Source: Symsagittifera roscoffensis (lineage: Eukaryota > Xenacoelomorpha > Acoela > Convolutidae). Taken from it: a DNA stretch of 64,000 bases. Positions 10,393 through 21,404 of the stretch are shown one piece after another (the stretch's first letter is position 1; each line of letters begins with the position of its first letter). Below the pieces are notes generated by a model that searched no databases, had not been told where the DNA came from, and saw only the letters and a list, made by a program, of their open reading frames with translations. The DNA lies in contig NC_087064.1 in NCBI RefSeq assembly GCF_963678635.1, forward strand, positions 46,233,346-46,297,345, written 5' to 3'. The position numbers were made by a program, and so were the translations under genes.

Positions 10393-13287
10393 ATGTCATT
10401 CAATACACGAAGTATACTGGATATAAATAGACGTATGAAACTTAGCAATATAATACTATCGAACGATTATGACATCATTTGCTTAAGCGAAACTTGGTTA
10501 ACTGAAAATATCCCTGACAACGCGCTTTTTCTGCCTGCACACATAATAACTAGATGTGATAGACCTACCAACTCAACAAAATCGAAACACGGGGGCGTGC
10601 TTATTGCTGTTACGCAATCCCTAGCTTTCACAAAACTTGAAATACACACTACGGACTGCGTTGGACTCCTCCTTAACACTCCGACACCTCTCATCCTATG
10701 CTGTATCTACAGTGCCCCGAACGAAAGCAAATATAAGCTATCCACAGATGACTTCGACAAACTATTGAATATGCTAACTGAATACTCAAATGAATTTCAA
10801 TGCCCAAATATTTTATTGGTTGGTGACATCAACTTCGCTAATACGCATTGGCAAACCTTGCAATCAACCCAAAAACACGAACAATTAGTACTGCAGACTT
10901 TTACTGATATGAACTTTCAACAGTTTATCGAACCCCCTCATGACCAATTAGATATTGTCCTTTGCAACAACCCCGACATTATTTTAAACACCACGATAGA
11001 CAACCATATGAAAAAACACTTCTCACACCAAGAAAGAGAATTATCAGACCACAACCCTTTTCTAATCACGATATCATCTCTTAGACACAATGACGAAAAA
11101 GCCACTCCCATACAACACGGATCCGACTTTCTGGACTTTGGTGTCTTCTCATTAAACAACGTCGATTGGATTACTTTAAACAAATACATTTTGGAACACC
11201 CATTTCAACCGTACTGCTACTCTAACATTGACCACTTAATCAACTCATGGTACCTCTGGCTATATATAGCACTAGAAAAACACATGAAAAAACAGACCAA
11301 ACACCGTATGAACCTAGCACCTTGGATCACACCTGAAACCTCCAATATTATCAAAAGACTCAACACAGCATCAAAAAAAGTAGCCTTTAAAAATACTCAT
11401 ACTAATAACCGCAATCTTGAAAGACTTAAAAACCTTGTAGATCATTTATCCGAATTAGATCAGAAAAATTTCGAAGAATCAACTTTCAAGGGCAGAAATT
11501 TCTCAAAGCTCCAAAAATACTTTAAAAGCATACGAAAAAACTCAAGTACTCCAAAAACAATGTACTGGAATGAAAAAACCGAATCAACAGAGCACGGTAA
11601 AGCTAATCTTCTAAACAATTACTTCGTAAGCGTTTTTAACATTAAACAGAATGAAAACATTTTACCAATAGCTGAATTACCTGGCTCAATCAAATGCTTC
11701 AATTTCTCTGAAAATGAGATATACGACATCCTTAAAACATTAAACCTCCAAAAAGCAAGAGGACCAGATAGACTCGGTAACACAGTCCTAACCAATTTAG
11801 CAGATAGCATAACTTCATCTCTAAAATTGATTTATAACACCATCATCAACAAAGCAACATTTCCAACGATCTGGAAACTTAGCCAAATCATCCCAACTTT
11901 TAAAAATGGAAACAAGCAATCGGTCACAAACTACAGGCCCATCAGCCTGCTAACTGCAGTATCCAAAGTCTTAGAGAAACTGATCTTCCTTAAAATCTCA
12001 CCAAAGATCTTCTCGCAAATCCATGACAGCCAATTTGGCTTCTGTCCTAAACGATCGACAACTCTGCAAATGCTCCAATTCCTCGACAAAATCTATGATG
12101 ACTTTGATAACCCTAATATCAAGTCTCTACAGGCAATATACTTAGACTTCGAAAAGGCTTTCGACAAAGTTCCTCACGACTTGTGCATATATAAACTCAA
12201 TAAATTTGGCATATCAGGAAACGCACTTAAACTATTAGCAAACTACTTAACCAACAGAAAACAGCAAGTACGAATAGGTGCGGCAGTATCCAGCCATCTT
12301 GAAGTTAGTAGCGGCGTACCTCAAGGCTCACTGTTAGGGCCAGTATTCTTCATTACATTCATCAACGATTTACCGTCATCACTCACCAACTCGTGCTATG
12401 GTTACGCAGACGATTATAAAATTGTTGCAACGAACCCTTCCCTGCTCCAACATGACCTAATCACGATCAACTTATGGTGCAAAGATAATTCCATGAGTCT
12501 TAATTTGAAAAAATGTCACAATATAATATTCAAAGACCCCCAACTTGACCTAAACATGTATCTCGGTGACCATATACTTGAAAAAACCTGTTCAGAAAAA
12601 GACCTTGGTATACAAATAACCAACAACCTAAACTGGTCAGCACACGCAAAAGTAAGAGCCCAAAAAGCAATAGGCTGCTTATTTTTAATTAAAAGAAATA
12701 TTTCAAAATCAGCGAGCTTAAAAATGAAACTGAACTCCTACTGTGGATATGTAACCCCAATTGTGTCATATGGCTCACCCATATGGAAAGCAAATAAGTG
12801 TGAATTAAAAATTATTGAAGATGTCCAAAGAAAAGCTACACGTTGGATACTGTCATGTAACAACATCAACTATAAAGACAGACTGATTAGATTAAACCTG
12901 CTTCCACTGTCTCTCTACCACGAAATGCACGACATTCTCTTGCTTCATAAAATAATAAACGACCAATACAACTTCCATTGGAGACAATTTGTTCAGTTCA
13001 AAGAATCTACAGCCCCAACAAGAAGATCAACGAAAAATGACTTAGCGCATAAAAATTATCATTACGAAAAATCGAAAAGCAATTTCTGGCACAGAACACC
13101 TATACTAGCAAACAAAATTTTACAGACTCAGGAAGAAGAAGACCTGTTTGCGATGAAATACGAAAGACTCAAATCAAGCCTCAAAAACGTTTTCTGGATT
13201 TATTTCATCAGTAAATATGAGGAAAGTGTCCCATGCACATGGAGAATAAACTGCTGCAATAGCTGTGTAAACTCAAAGAAACTATAA
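10393..13287 (+). CDS. Retrotransposon ORF2: AP-like endonuclease and reverse transcriptase
   Basis: 964 codons. The endonuclease has Asn4 (FNTRS), Glu33 (SETWL), Asp145/Asn147 (GDINF) and the terminal SDH (218-220), so the APE-type active site looks complete. The start is unusually close to the first endonuclease motif, but the motif is present. The reverse transcriptase runs from about residue 490: NYRPISLL, QFGF, LDFEKAFDKVPHD with Asp585, GVPQGSLLGP, then YADD with Asp673/Asp674. The C-terminal part contains QRKATRWI and LNLLPLSLYHEMHD, shared with the relic at 18741-20150. It ends in a Cys-containing tail. This protein carries out target-primed reverse transcription. There is no RNase H domain that I can see. 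Confidence 0.95.
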   Translation: MSFNTRSILDINRRMKLSNIILSNDYDIICLSETWLTENIPDNALFLPAHIITRCDRPTNSTKSKHGGVLIAVTQSLAFTKLEIHTTDCVGLLLNTPTPLILCCIYSAPNESKYKLSTDDFDKLLNMLTEYSNEFQCPNILLVGDINFANTHWQTLQSTQKHEQLVLQTFTDMNFQQFIEPPHDQLDIVLCNNPDIILNTTIDNHMKKHFSHQERELSDHNPFLITISSLRHNDEKATPIQHGSDFLDFGVFSLNNVDWITLNKYILEHPFQPYCYSNIDHLINSWYLWLYIALEKHMKKQTKHRMNLAPWITPETSNIIKRLNTASKKVAFKNTHTNNRNLERLKNLVDHLSELDQKNFEESTFKGRNFSKLQKYFKSIRKNSSTPKTMYWNEKTESTEHGKANLLNNYFVSVFNIKQNENILPIAELPGSIKCFNFSENEIYDILKTLNLQKARGPDRLGNTVLTNLADSITSSLKLIYNTIINKATFPTIWKLSQIIPTFKNGNKQSVTNYRPISLLTAVSKVLEKLIFLKISPKIFSQIHDSQFGFCPKRSTTLQMLQFLDKIYDDFDNPNIKSLQAIYLDFEKAFDKVPHDLCIYKLNKFGISGNALKLLANYLTNRKQQVRIGAAVSSHLEVSSGVPQGSLLGPVFFITFINDLPSSLTNSCYGYADDYKIVATNPSLLQHDLITINLWCKDNSMSLNLKKCHNIIFKDPQLDLNMYLGDHILEKTCSEKDLGIQITNNLNWSAHAKVRAQKAIGCLFLIKRNISKSASLKMKLNSYCGYVTPIVSYGSPIWKANKCELKIIEDVQRKATRWILSCNNINYKDRLIRLNLLPLSLYHEMHDILLLHKIINDQYNFHWRQFVQFKESTAPTRRSTKNDLAHKNYHYEKSKSNFWHRTPILANKILQTQEEEDLFAMKYERLKSSLKNVFWIYFISKYEESVPCTWRINCCNSCVNSKKL

Positions 13288-13311
13288 AACTCAGTTTAAA
13301 ACTCCCAACGC

Positions 13312-13376
13312 GGGGCATTTTAGCCCCATGGCTTTATGTCTAAATCCTTGTTTATTATTATTATTATTATTATTAT
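13312..13376 (+). other. Retrotransposon 3' end: hairpin plus (TTA)n tail
   Basis: GGGGC at 13312-13316 pairs with GCCCC at 13323-13327 across a short AT loop. About 25 bases later the element ends in roughly eight TTA repeats. A 3' stem-loop next to a simple-repeat tail is what the reverse transcriptase of many non-LTR elements recognises. It probably defines this family's 3' end. Confidence 0.65.
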
Positions 13377-14379
13377 GGGCAACAAAAATTGAGCAAGCTA
13401 TCTATAAAGAAAGAAAGAAATAACCAAAAAAAAAATTATTTCGCCATGTACTATAACTTCAATAAAATATAAAGAACAATCAAACATTTTAGCGCTAGAG
13501 ACGATACGTAGAAGGTATATGTAACTCCTACTAACAGGCCACCCTTAAAAATATAAGGAACCAATATATCAAACATTAATATACTTGATTAAAACAAAAT
13601 TTCATCACCAAATCTATTTCATCACCAAATCTATTTCATCAACAAATCTATTTCCTGGGCAAACTCAATTTTACAAGCAAGTCATAACTACTGGCACTGC
13701 CATGTTATGTATAACTTTTTTTTGAAAATTAGGCAAAAACAGACAACACAAAAAATGCATAAAAGAGAAAAACAAAAAAACATGGTGAAACAAAAAAAAA
13801 TAGGTGGTGATTTTGAGTATAGTGCATGTAATAAATTTCAAAATTATAATGCATAACATAGTCATTTCATTTTTAATCAGTTTTACTACTTCTAAGATAT
13901 TTTTTGTAAAAACATTACTCTGCCGAATGAAATTGTATTCAAACATTCAAATTTTACACTTCCTTCGACAGAAAATTTGGCTTTTGAAATAAATTATAAA
14001 TAATGTACGAAGTATAGCAAAAAGCAATCCAGCTATTGGAATTTGACCTACCACCTATTGTACTATATCACCAAAAACATTTATCGAACACTTTTAAACC
14101 AGCATTTTCTTATAAAAATTCCGACAACCAGATACTCAGTGTGACGTTCGTGAATAGGACCGACGCGCGTTCGCATTAAATGAAATTCAGCTGATAACTT
14201 GATAATAAATCATCGTATATGAAAACTTTGTAAGTAAAACCGAATCATCAAAAATCTAAAAATTGCGATAACTCGGAAGCCAATAAACATTAGAAAGTCA
14301 TATTTTTAGCGTGACTAGACAACCTTATATAAGCTTGGGAGCAGTCACTAATGCTTAAAAAACCCATAAATTGAAAAAA
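13377..14379. other. Intron 1 sequence without recognised features
   Basis: AT-rich intron of the minus-strand coiled-coil/WD gene. A short direct repeat (TCATCACCAAATCTATTTCA, about 18-bp period, three imperfect copies) occurs at 13602-13650. I see no exon or RNA gene. Confidence 0.4.
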
Positions 14380-15100
14380 AATTCGAAACAATCAGAAGTT
14401 AGTGAAATTCCATAACTGAACTAAGAACTGCCACGCCATAATTTCATATCTTGTTAGCTAAACTCCAATCATTTGAAAAATGGTGAAGAATTTTGTATTC
14501 GGGTGTTTTAGTTTTTTTTCTTTGTTATGTTTTCCACTTAAATAAGCTACCACAAATAATCATCGTAAAGAATTGAGTGATATATCATTTTAAAACTTTG
14601 TACTCGTAATTCAAACGGTTTTTATAAGAATTCAAAAAACTTTGCCAGTGTCGAGAAAAACCGATTAAAAAGTTTTTGATTTTTAGTCAAGTTTCGAGTG
14701 GGCGAGCAGGCTTACAATAGCTTATTTTATTAGCTTAAAAGCTTGCACTTGCTTAATTCAAGCGGTAAAAACTTAGTTTTACCCGACTAAAGTTAATTTG
14801 TTGGATTAATGTAGTGCCTTTTTGAAAACAAAAACGTCAAAAATTCAAAAAAAAACTGTCAGCAATTTGATTGAAATTTCTGAAATTTTTTTTGTTTTTC
14901 TAGTTACTTTTGTACAAAAAAGGTTTTCTAATTTGCTTATTTAAATATGATTGTCGGATATACCAACGCTCTAGTTTTTCGTTCAGATCCTTTTATCGCA
15001 CTACACAGAAAAATCGACAGACTGAAAAAAATGTAATTTTAAGACAATGGTCAGAACATTCTGTGCTACTTGCACAGCAACCGGCTATCCTTGTTGATAG
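14380..15100 (+). repeat. Dispersed repeat ending in CAACCGGCTATCCTTG
   Basis: The right end reads GTCAGAACATTCTGTGCTAC then TTGCACAGCAACCGGCTATC. It is found inverted at 21405-21470 and 18599-18640, and in shorter form at 51340-51400 and 56365-56425. Internal text (TATTCGGGTGTTTTAGTTTT, reversed) also matches 22080-22150. There is no ORF, so it is probably a non-autonomous DNA element. The left edge is uncertain. Confidence 0.55.
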
Positions 15101-15689
15101 TTGCTTACTTCAGTAACGATCACTAACTTTGTGAGCAACCATCAAAAACGGTTGCCAGCATAATAAACAAAAAATTTATTTAGTGAAATGGCGTTTTGAA
15201 CAGAAAGAGTTTAAAGCCATCAGCTTTGTAACAAAGTTCACACTTTTTCTCGTAAGCTATAGCGTTTCAGATGGCCAAATTTTCATTAAGAGCTCTAACA
15301 TTCTGTAACACACTAGGTAACGTTCAACGCGGTTATGAGTAAAATTTGAGTTGATATCATGAAAAAATTCTAAATGAAACAGATAAGAAAACTGTAAAAG
15401 TTGCAATATCTCAAAAACCAGACGGTATGAAAAGGTCATATTTTGAAAGACAGACAAAATATTATAATTGATCTTTTTCAAAAATTTGAAATGACTTTTG
15501 GGAGTTCATGGAAAGTCGTTAAAACAAAAAGGATATAATTCAAACTTAAGCAACCGTCGCAAAACCCAAAAGTCTAATAAAAAGGAAAAACTATGGAGCA
15601 GAAAAACTTATAATGCAATGGATAATAATTATGCATAAATCCGTGTATTTTTTCAACATTTAGAAAACTTGTAACTGAATACTACTCAC

Positions 15690-16124
15690 CTGTTCAGCGA
15701 GGATACTTCTCCGATGATTGTTCAATATACTAATCGCTTCTTGGTACTGTCCAGTCTTAGACTTGTGTTCCAATCTCCTCTGTTCCATCAAATCAGCCAT
15801 CAAACTACTTTTCTCCTTGTAGTGTCCTGTATGGCCCGTTGGAGGGTTGTAGAAATCAACAGCCCTGTCTAATGCTGTGGGTCCATACGTATTATGTAAG
15901 TTCACAGCTAAATTTGTCCCATTCATTCGTTGCTTTACCTCCATCGTTTTGGAAATTTCCTTTTCCTTCATTCGATTGCGTAATTCGTTTGCGTTTGCCG
16001 AGCGAGCACGAAGCTCTTCGAGTAAAAACTCTCGCTCCTTCTTGAGGGCGGCGATTCGTTCACGCTGCACATCAACATCCGAGGGGGAAATACCACGGGT
16101 TAAAGATTTCGCAGAAGCTTCCAT
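15690..16124 (-). CDS. Coiled-coil/WD-like protein, exon 1 (start)
   Basis: Begins at ATG 16124 and runs 145 codons to a CAG followed by GTGAGT donor. The first 60 residues are strongly helical and charged, with VQRERIAALKKEREFLLEEL then RARSANANELRNRMKEKEIS, a classic coiled coil. A less charged segment (NTYGPTALDRAVDFYNPP) and another helix (KSSLMADLMEQRRLEHKSKT) follow. It ends in phase 0 and joins exon 2 (VETMESLVEK) without a break, prolonging the helix. The stop of GLYCTK lies 346 bases upstream on the same strand. The protein is not recognised; see exon 4 for the propeller part. Confidence 0.85.
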
Positions 16125-16470
16125 TAGAAAGTTAACAATTTAATTTAATACAACGAAAGTTTAATTTACGCACGTAGAATGGCAAGACCACCTTTCATGC
16201 GGTACGTGGTCAGAAAATTCGTGTATTAATTTGTTTGGCAGTCATAATGCTTAAAATATTTTATACTATAAGAAAACGTGCGTTTACTTCACTAGTAAGC
16301 TTCAAAAATGATTATAACTTATAAAAAATGGCAACAGCGAGAAGTGTTTACAAATCTTATAAGTAAAGAACAAGATATCAAATAAATGATGACATTAAAC
16401 TATCTCCATAACAAGATTACAATAAAATAGAAATCTGATATGGCGATTGCCGAAATATATATCTACAAAA

Positions 16471-17021
16471 TTAAAGTTTGAACGAGACAAAAACTAAGTC
16501 CATTACATTAGTTCCTGTGTGCCCACATTTGATGTGTGCACCATTCTGCCATTCTTTATTTGCTGCTTTGAGTTTTTTGTCAAGACAATCAAAAAAATTG
16601 TACGAATCACAGTTTTTAATACTCGTTTCAACGTTACTTTTCGTTTCCGCAGATTGCATAACAAATGATGCAATATTTTGGTCGATTACAGCACCCGCCG
16701 ACTCATTTGGCCCGTCTTGACCGTCGGTTCCCGCAGATAAAAAAGATAATTCATGTTTGGAGAATATTTCGAAATTTTCTGTGTATGTTTTGAGCGCTAA
16801 AAGTGTAGCGTGTTGGTTCCGACCTCCGATACCATTTCCAGTCACATTCATGGTTGGTTCACCAGCAACAATCAATAGAGTTTGGGGTTTCTTTGAGTCT
16901 GATTTTGGCTGAAAGGATAATTTGAGAAATTCCTCAGCAAATATGTCGGACTTGAGAGCCGTTTTGAAAAATGGGTTCGCTGTTTGAAATTCTGAGGGCT
17001 GATTGTCATTGCTATCTTCAC
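16471..17021 (-). CDS. D-glycerate kinase, exon 4 (MOFRL domain)
   Basis: C-terminal exon of glycerate kinase. The acceptor is TTTTTGCTTCAG and the phase is 1: the lone G from exon 3 plus GT gives Gly. It carries the MOFRL signature in order: VAGEPTMNVTGNGIGGRNQH, FLSAGTDGQDGPNESAGAV, NCDSYNFF, and the terminal GHTGTNVMDLVFV. These match the family's nucleotide/glycerate-binding motifs. The enzyme phosphorylates D-glycerate (to 2-phosphoglycerate in animals) in serine and fructose catabolism, in mitochondria or cytosol. Stop TAA is at 16471. The four exons sum to 519 residues, the usual length for animal GLYCTK. Confidence 0.95.
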
Positions 17022-17390
17022 CTGAAGCAAAAAAACTATGCAAATTAAGGCGAACCAGAAAAAATTTCAGGCTCTAACCTATAGTACAAAAATGCATGTT
17101 TAAAATATCTTTTCGACTATTATTTTTCTTTTTCAATTGAGGAGGTAATCTAACGAATCTTGCAAATGTCAAACTCATGTTGGAAAGTGATTTTATTTGA
17201 GTTCAAATCAATGTTTACGCTGCATCAAAAAATCCAGCTAGATAATTCATCAAGTTCAAAGAAGTACGAAAACATATTATCAGTCAAAATCGAAACTTTC
17301 ACAAAAAAAACGAAGAATCAAAGCATAGCCAATAGGAAGCAGTAAAAAAAATTATTTGCAAAAACTTCCAAATTAAAAAGAAAAACAAAC

Positions 17391-18190
17391 CCAGAGGCGA
17401 AGCCGAGCATCGCACCACTTGCGATATAATACATAACAGCCACTAAATCGAAAAAAAAATCAGAAATGCCGAAACCTATCAGAACGAGTGAATAAAAGGT
17501 ATCAAAAACTCACACCCAGACAATTGAAGGTAAAAATAGAATAAAAAACTTAGTAATCTGTAATTATGCCGAAAATACCTGAGAGGAAACCCTTTAAGCA
17601 GAACAAAATAAAAAAAAGACTTATAAACTAATTAAAAATTTTTATCCCCCATTCTCATTGAAACAGACAAGCACACTGAAAGTTTTTTCGCTGATCAAAC
17701 GACGGAATCTGAGACCAATAAACCAACAAATATAAAAAAAAGCCGAAACAAATCAACCCGAAAAAAAAAGAAAATGAAACGGAAAAAAAATGAAATTAAA
17801 AAAAAACTTAAAAACTGATAAAAAGGTGTTTAAGTCCAGTCCCCTTCATTACACAGACGTGCATATTTTTTTTGTTTACTTAAGGACGCAATATGAGGCC
17901 AATAAGCCGAAATAATATGGACAGAAACTTATTTAACAAAGAAAAAGGAAAAAAAGAAATTAGAAAAAAACAAGTTGGTAAAATTACAACCAGAGTTCAG
18001 AATTCAACGTGCTGAAAATGGAAATCTTGAAATTGGAGATAATCCTGTGGACAAAGTTGTTCAGATGAAAAAAGTCCAAAACCCGATTGACACCAAAAAA
18101 GTGTCAATCTTTATAGAATAAAATAACTTAAATTATTTTTGCAAGGGTATTTGCTTATCGCAAGGTTGATCATACGAAAATTATTTGAGT
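17391..18190 (+). repeat. Dispersed repeat family B (GAGGCGAAGC...)
   Basis: It starts with CAGAGGCGAAGCCGAGC followed by ATCGCACCACTTGCGAT, an inverted GCGAAGC/GCTTCGC-type head also seen at 43413, 48494 and 53518. It ends with GGAGATAATCCTGTGGACAA and a TTATCGCAAGG motif, shared with 42175-42300 and 49200-49290. Internal words (GAGGCCAATAAGCCGA) recur at about 190-bp spacing. It lies in the 12.4-kb GLYCTK intron. There is no coding capacity. Confidence 0.55.
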
Positions 18191-18740
18191 TTTATTAATC
18201 TATAATATACTTTTTTCGTGACAACTAATCCGAGTTGAGAACACTTCATGAATAGCAGCAATTTGTAGAAATATATGTAATATAATATGTACTCTCCCTT
18301 TTTCAACGCTCCTTTTCAACTTTTTTTAGGATAACTGAAATATGCCTGATGGTCGGTCGTTTGTTGCAAAAACGTTTGTTCAAAAAAATTTCAACCGTTT
18401 GTGTACTATATCGTTGGTTGCAAACGAAAGAATTGAGTTTTGATTTAAAACTTGCAATTTCCGGATTCGAAATAAAGCTTCTAGTTTTTTGCAACACAGA
18501 AGTAATGAATATTTTAAACACAGAAGCGAAGCTGTCACTTGCAAACACAAGAGATAACTAGCCAAGAAATATCAAAGAAAAAATGCTTAATAAAAAAAAC
18601 AGGGATAGCCGGTTGCTGTGCAAGTACCACAGAATTATAATAATTATTATGATCATGATAATTATAAAGATTTTACATCAAAATATGAAATGAATCTTCC
18701 CCACAAATATGGATTATGACGACAGTTAGAAAGTCAATTT

Positions 18741-20150
18741 TCAACGGTTGTTGCACAGGCAGAGAACTACCCAGGTGCAGGAACAGTTTCCGTTGTACTT
18801 GGGACGGCAATGGAGCCAATAATAGTTTAGCAGTCTGTTTTTGAGACCATCGGGTAAAAAGAAACTGACGCGGTCGTTGATGAGGTTTGCCAAGCGGCAT
18901 GCCCGGTACCAAAATTTTGTTCTCGTTTTGTCTACACGGACTCTGGGGTTATCGAATATTTTGCCTCTTCTGGCAGAAAAAGAATTGAAGTTCTGTCAAT
19001 CGAGCTGGTGCCGGTCTGATCTATTCTTTCAAAAAATCGTGCATCTCGATATATTGGGACAGTGGTAACAAGTTGAGCTGGTCTATGCGCTCGGTGTGAC
19101 GCAGATCAGTGTATGTTGTTATCCAGTTTGTTGCTTTGCGTTGAATCAATTCCAGCGTCTTGGTCTTGTCCGGAAACCATGATGCACTTGCGTACGTTGG
19201 TTGTTTTGGCACTACGATTCACACAAATTTCGCCGGGTGCAAATTGGTCGGATGACGATCAAGTCAACATGTGCAGGACTGAAAGCGACTTCCGACTTGT
19301 CTCGTTTATGTGGGTGCCCCAGGAACAGGTACTTGATATTGTAACACCAAGGTCTTTCTCGAGCAATACTTCATTGACTTCCCCTAATCTTGGCGGTTGG
19401 CAGACAGTTCGTGCGAACGTCAAAAAGTGGCCTTCGTATTGCACTAGTCGGTCACCTTGTCTAGGTCATCTTAGGTTTACATATTTTACCAACCGGGTGA
19501 ATGCTCAGTAGTTTGGTATCATCTTCAAATCTGAAGAGTTGGCATTTAAGGCCTTCTGGGAAATCGATCACATTGATGAGAAAGAGTAGTGGTGCTAAGA
19601 GGGAAACTTGAGGCACCCCACCAAGGACGATGAGGAGGGACAACCTGAAAATGTTGACATCGACAAACGGTTGGCGATATGAGGGATATTCTTCGATGAT
19701 ACCCAGAAGTTTGCCTCCTACACCGTTGCCGGAAAGTTGATCAGTAGTAAGGTGTTCTCAAAAATCTCGAAGGCTTTGGCGATGTTCAGGCAGGTGCTCT
19801 ACGTCTCTTGCGGCGTTTTCCGTGTCTATGCTTTCGTAGACATGGCCCCTATGTAATCCAAATTGAGATGCTGGTAGCAGCGGAGCAACAAGCTCGTATA
19901 GACAAACGATACGCCCGATACGAACTTGCATTTTTTAAACACCTTCGATATTATGTTTAGCACTGACTGGCCGACAGTTTTTAACGAAGGTTTTGTCAAC
20001 CTTTCTGTGGATCGGCTAGCTTTTTTCCAATTTGGAAGGACGCTGGGAGCCAGCAGGCACGCTTGATGATGCTAAAGATACAGGTAAGCTACTTCCAGAG
20101 TTTCGGTGACTAATTGAGCACCAATGGTAGTAGGTTTTACAAAGGTGAAG
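18741..20150 (-). pseudogene. Degraded non-LTR retrotransposon ORF2 (RT relic)
   Basis: Broken minus-strand frames give, 5' to 3': a FPNWKKAS / KVFKKCKF RT start (about 20040-19930), GVPQVSLLAPLLFLI (about 19620), FEDDTKLLS (degenerate YADD), EKDLGVTISSTCSW, LIQRKATNWITTY, LNLLPLSQYIEMHDFL (about 19040), and a C-terminus LNYYWLHCRPKYNGNCSCTW ending at a stop at 18741. The last segments closely parallel ORF2 of the intact element at 10393-13287, so this is an old member of the same or a sister family. Several frameshifts and stops are present. The endonuclease and ORF1 are not found. Confidence 0.8.
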
Positions 20151-21404
20151 CTGCGCTTCGCAAATGAGCGAGGAAAATGCAAAAAAGTGCTATAATCAGG
20201 CAGAACAAAGTGAAACAAGGAAAAAATTCAAACTACACTTTCAAAAAAAAATTTCGCCGAAATCACGAGCATCACGTTCACACATCTGCTCTATGACCGC
20301 ATGTAATTCTAGTTACACTAGCCACCCATAAAGCAGCTACACTTTCTGTAAACTTGCCAATGTTATGCAGCATAAATTCGACCAAAAAAACTATTTAATT
20401 GTTCCGTTGATTAGAAGTATTACGCCCTCCCACCTGCACCATAGCCACTCGGAATTAAGTAAGTGACTCAGATAACGTTGAATCTACCTGTTATAATTTT
20501 TAAAATCATATATTGTACTGATAAGGAAATAAGTCATTTCAAAAAATCGACTTCACGCTAAAAATTAGTGTTTCTCTGCTTTAGCAGAGGATTAACAGCT
20601 TAATTATAGGAGAAATATACTAGTTGCACTTTCAATTGAAGTCATTATCTCAGATTTGGTTGGGCAATTCCGAAAAATTGACAAGATTCCAAAAATCTAT
20701 CAAAAGTTCAAAAATGTGAGTTTTTCTAAATCCAAATAATTTTCTCAATTGAAGCATGGGAGTAATTTATGCTTTTCAGACCCTGATTTTTAGATTGAAA
20801 ATTTCTTTGTCCTGATTTTTTAGATTGAAGTTTCAATATCAAAATTAGCAGGTAGTTTTCGAGAAAAAGGACGAAATTTCTTAAGCAAACTGTAAAAACT
20901 TAAGAAGGCCCTTTCCGAAGTCCACATCGAAATTTCCACCAAAACAGAGTAAAACAAATTACCCAGGGAAAATTAAGCACCATGTTAGTTTAAATGAACT
21001 ATCAGCCTCAGAAGCAACATGAATTATCAGAATAAACTTTCAAAAAACAGGCAAAACTTCGAAAATTGGACGTTTTGTAATGTTATATTTGTTTTCAAAA
21101 GGCAGAGCATACCTGCTTGCGCAGGTACATTTGCATTAATGATTTTTTCTTTCGGTTAAACCATTGATCTCCAATGTGGCAGGGTGTTTTTTGAGAAAAA
21201 ACTCTGAACCACTAAGCAAAATGTCGAAAAATGAATTTAATTGAGTCCATAACTTTTTTCTACCGAATTTAGGGAACAATTGCTTGAAAAGAGAGATCCC
21301 TATGACTTTTTTATTGAAAGTTCTTAATATGACATAGCACTCAAATCTCTCCGATGATTAATTGTAGAAGCTGATTTTGGGTGGGAAACAAAAAAAGAAA
21401 AACA
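20151..21404. other. GLYCTK intron sequence, nothing clear
   Basis: AT-rich intronic DNA. A short direct duplication around 20785-20830 repeats CCTGATTTTTTAGATTGAA. No exon, RNA or transposon feature could be supported. Its right end (TGATTTTGGGTGGGAAACAA) resembles words in the neighbouring dispersed repeat. Confidence 0.35.

Larger units (their letters stand above)
8571..13376 (+). mobile_element. Intact non-LTR retrotransposon with three ORFs
   Basis: Three same-strand ORFs (8643-9236 SGNH esterase; 9502-10374 PHD/RRM-like ORF1; 10393-13287 endonuclease plus reverse transcriptase) are followed by a short 3' UTR. The UTR has a GGGGC/GCCCC hairpin and a (TTA)n tail. No stop or frameshift interrupts any ORF, so this may be a recently active copy. 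The domain set resembles the CR1/L2/Jockey superfamily; the clade is not settled. The 5' end is uncertain: I place it provisionally at a 9-bp inverted repeat at 8571, and it may lie further left. The element sits antisense in intron 1 of the coiled-coil/WD gene. A degraded relative ends at 18741 and is recognisable by a matching ORF2 C-terminus. I found no target-site duplication. Confidence 0.88.
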
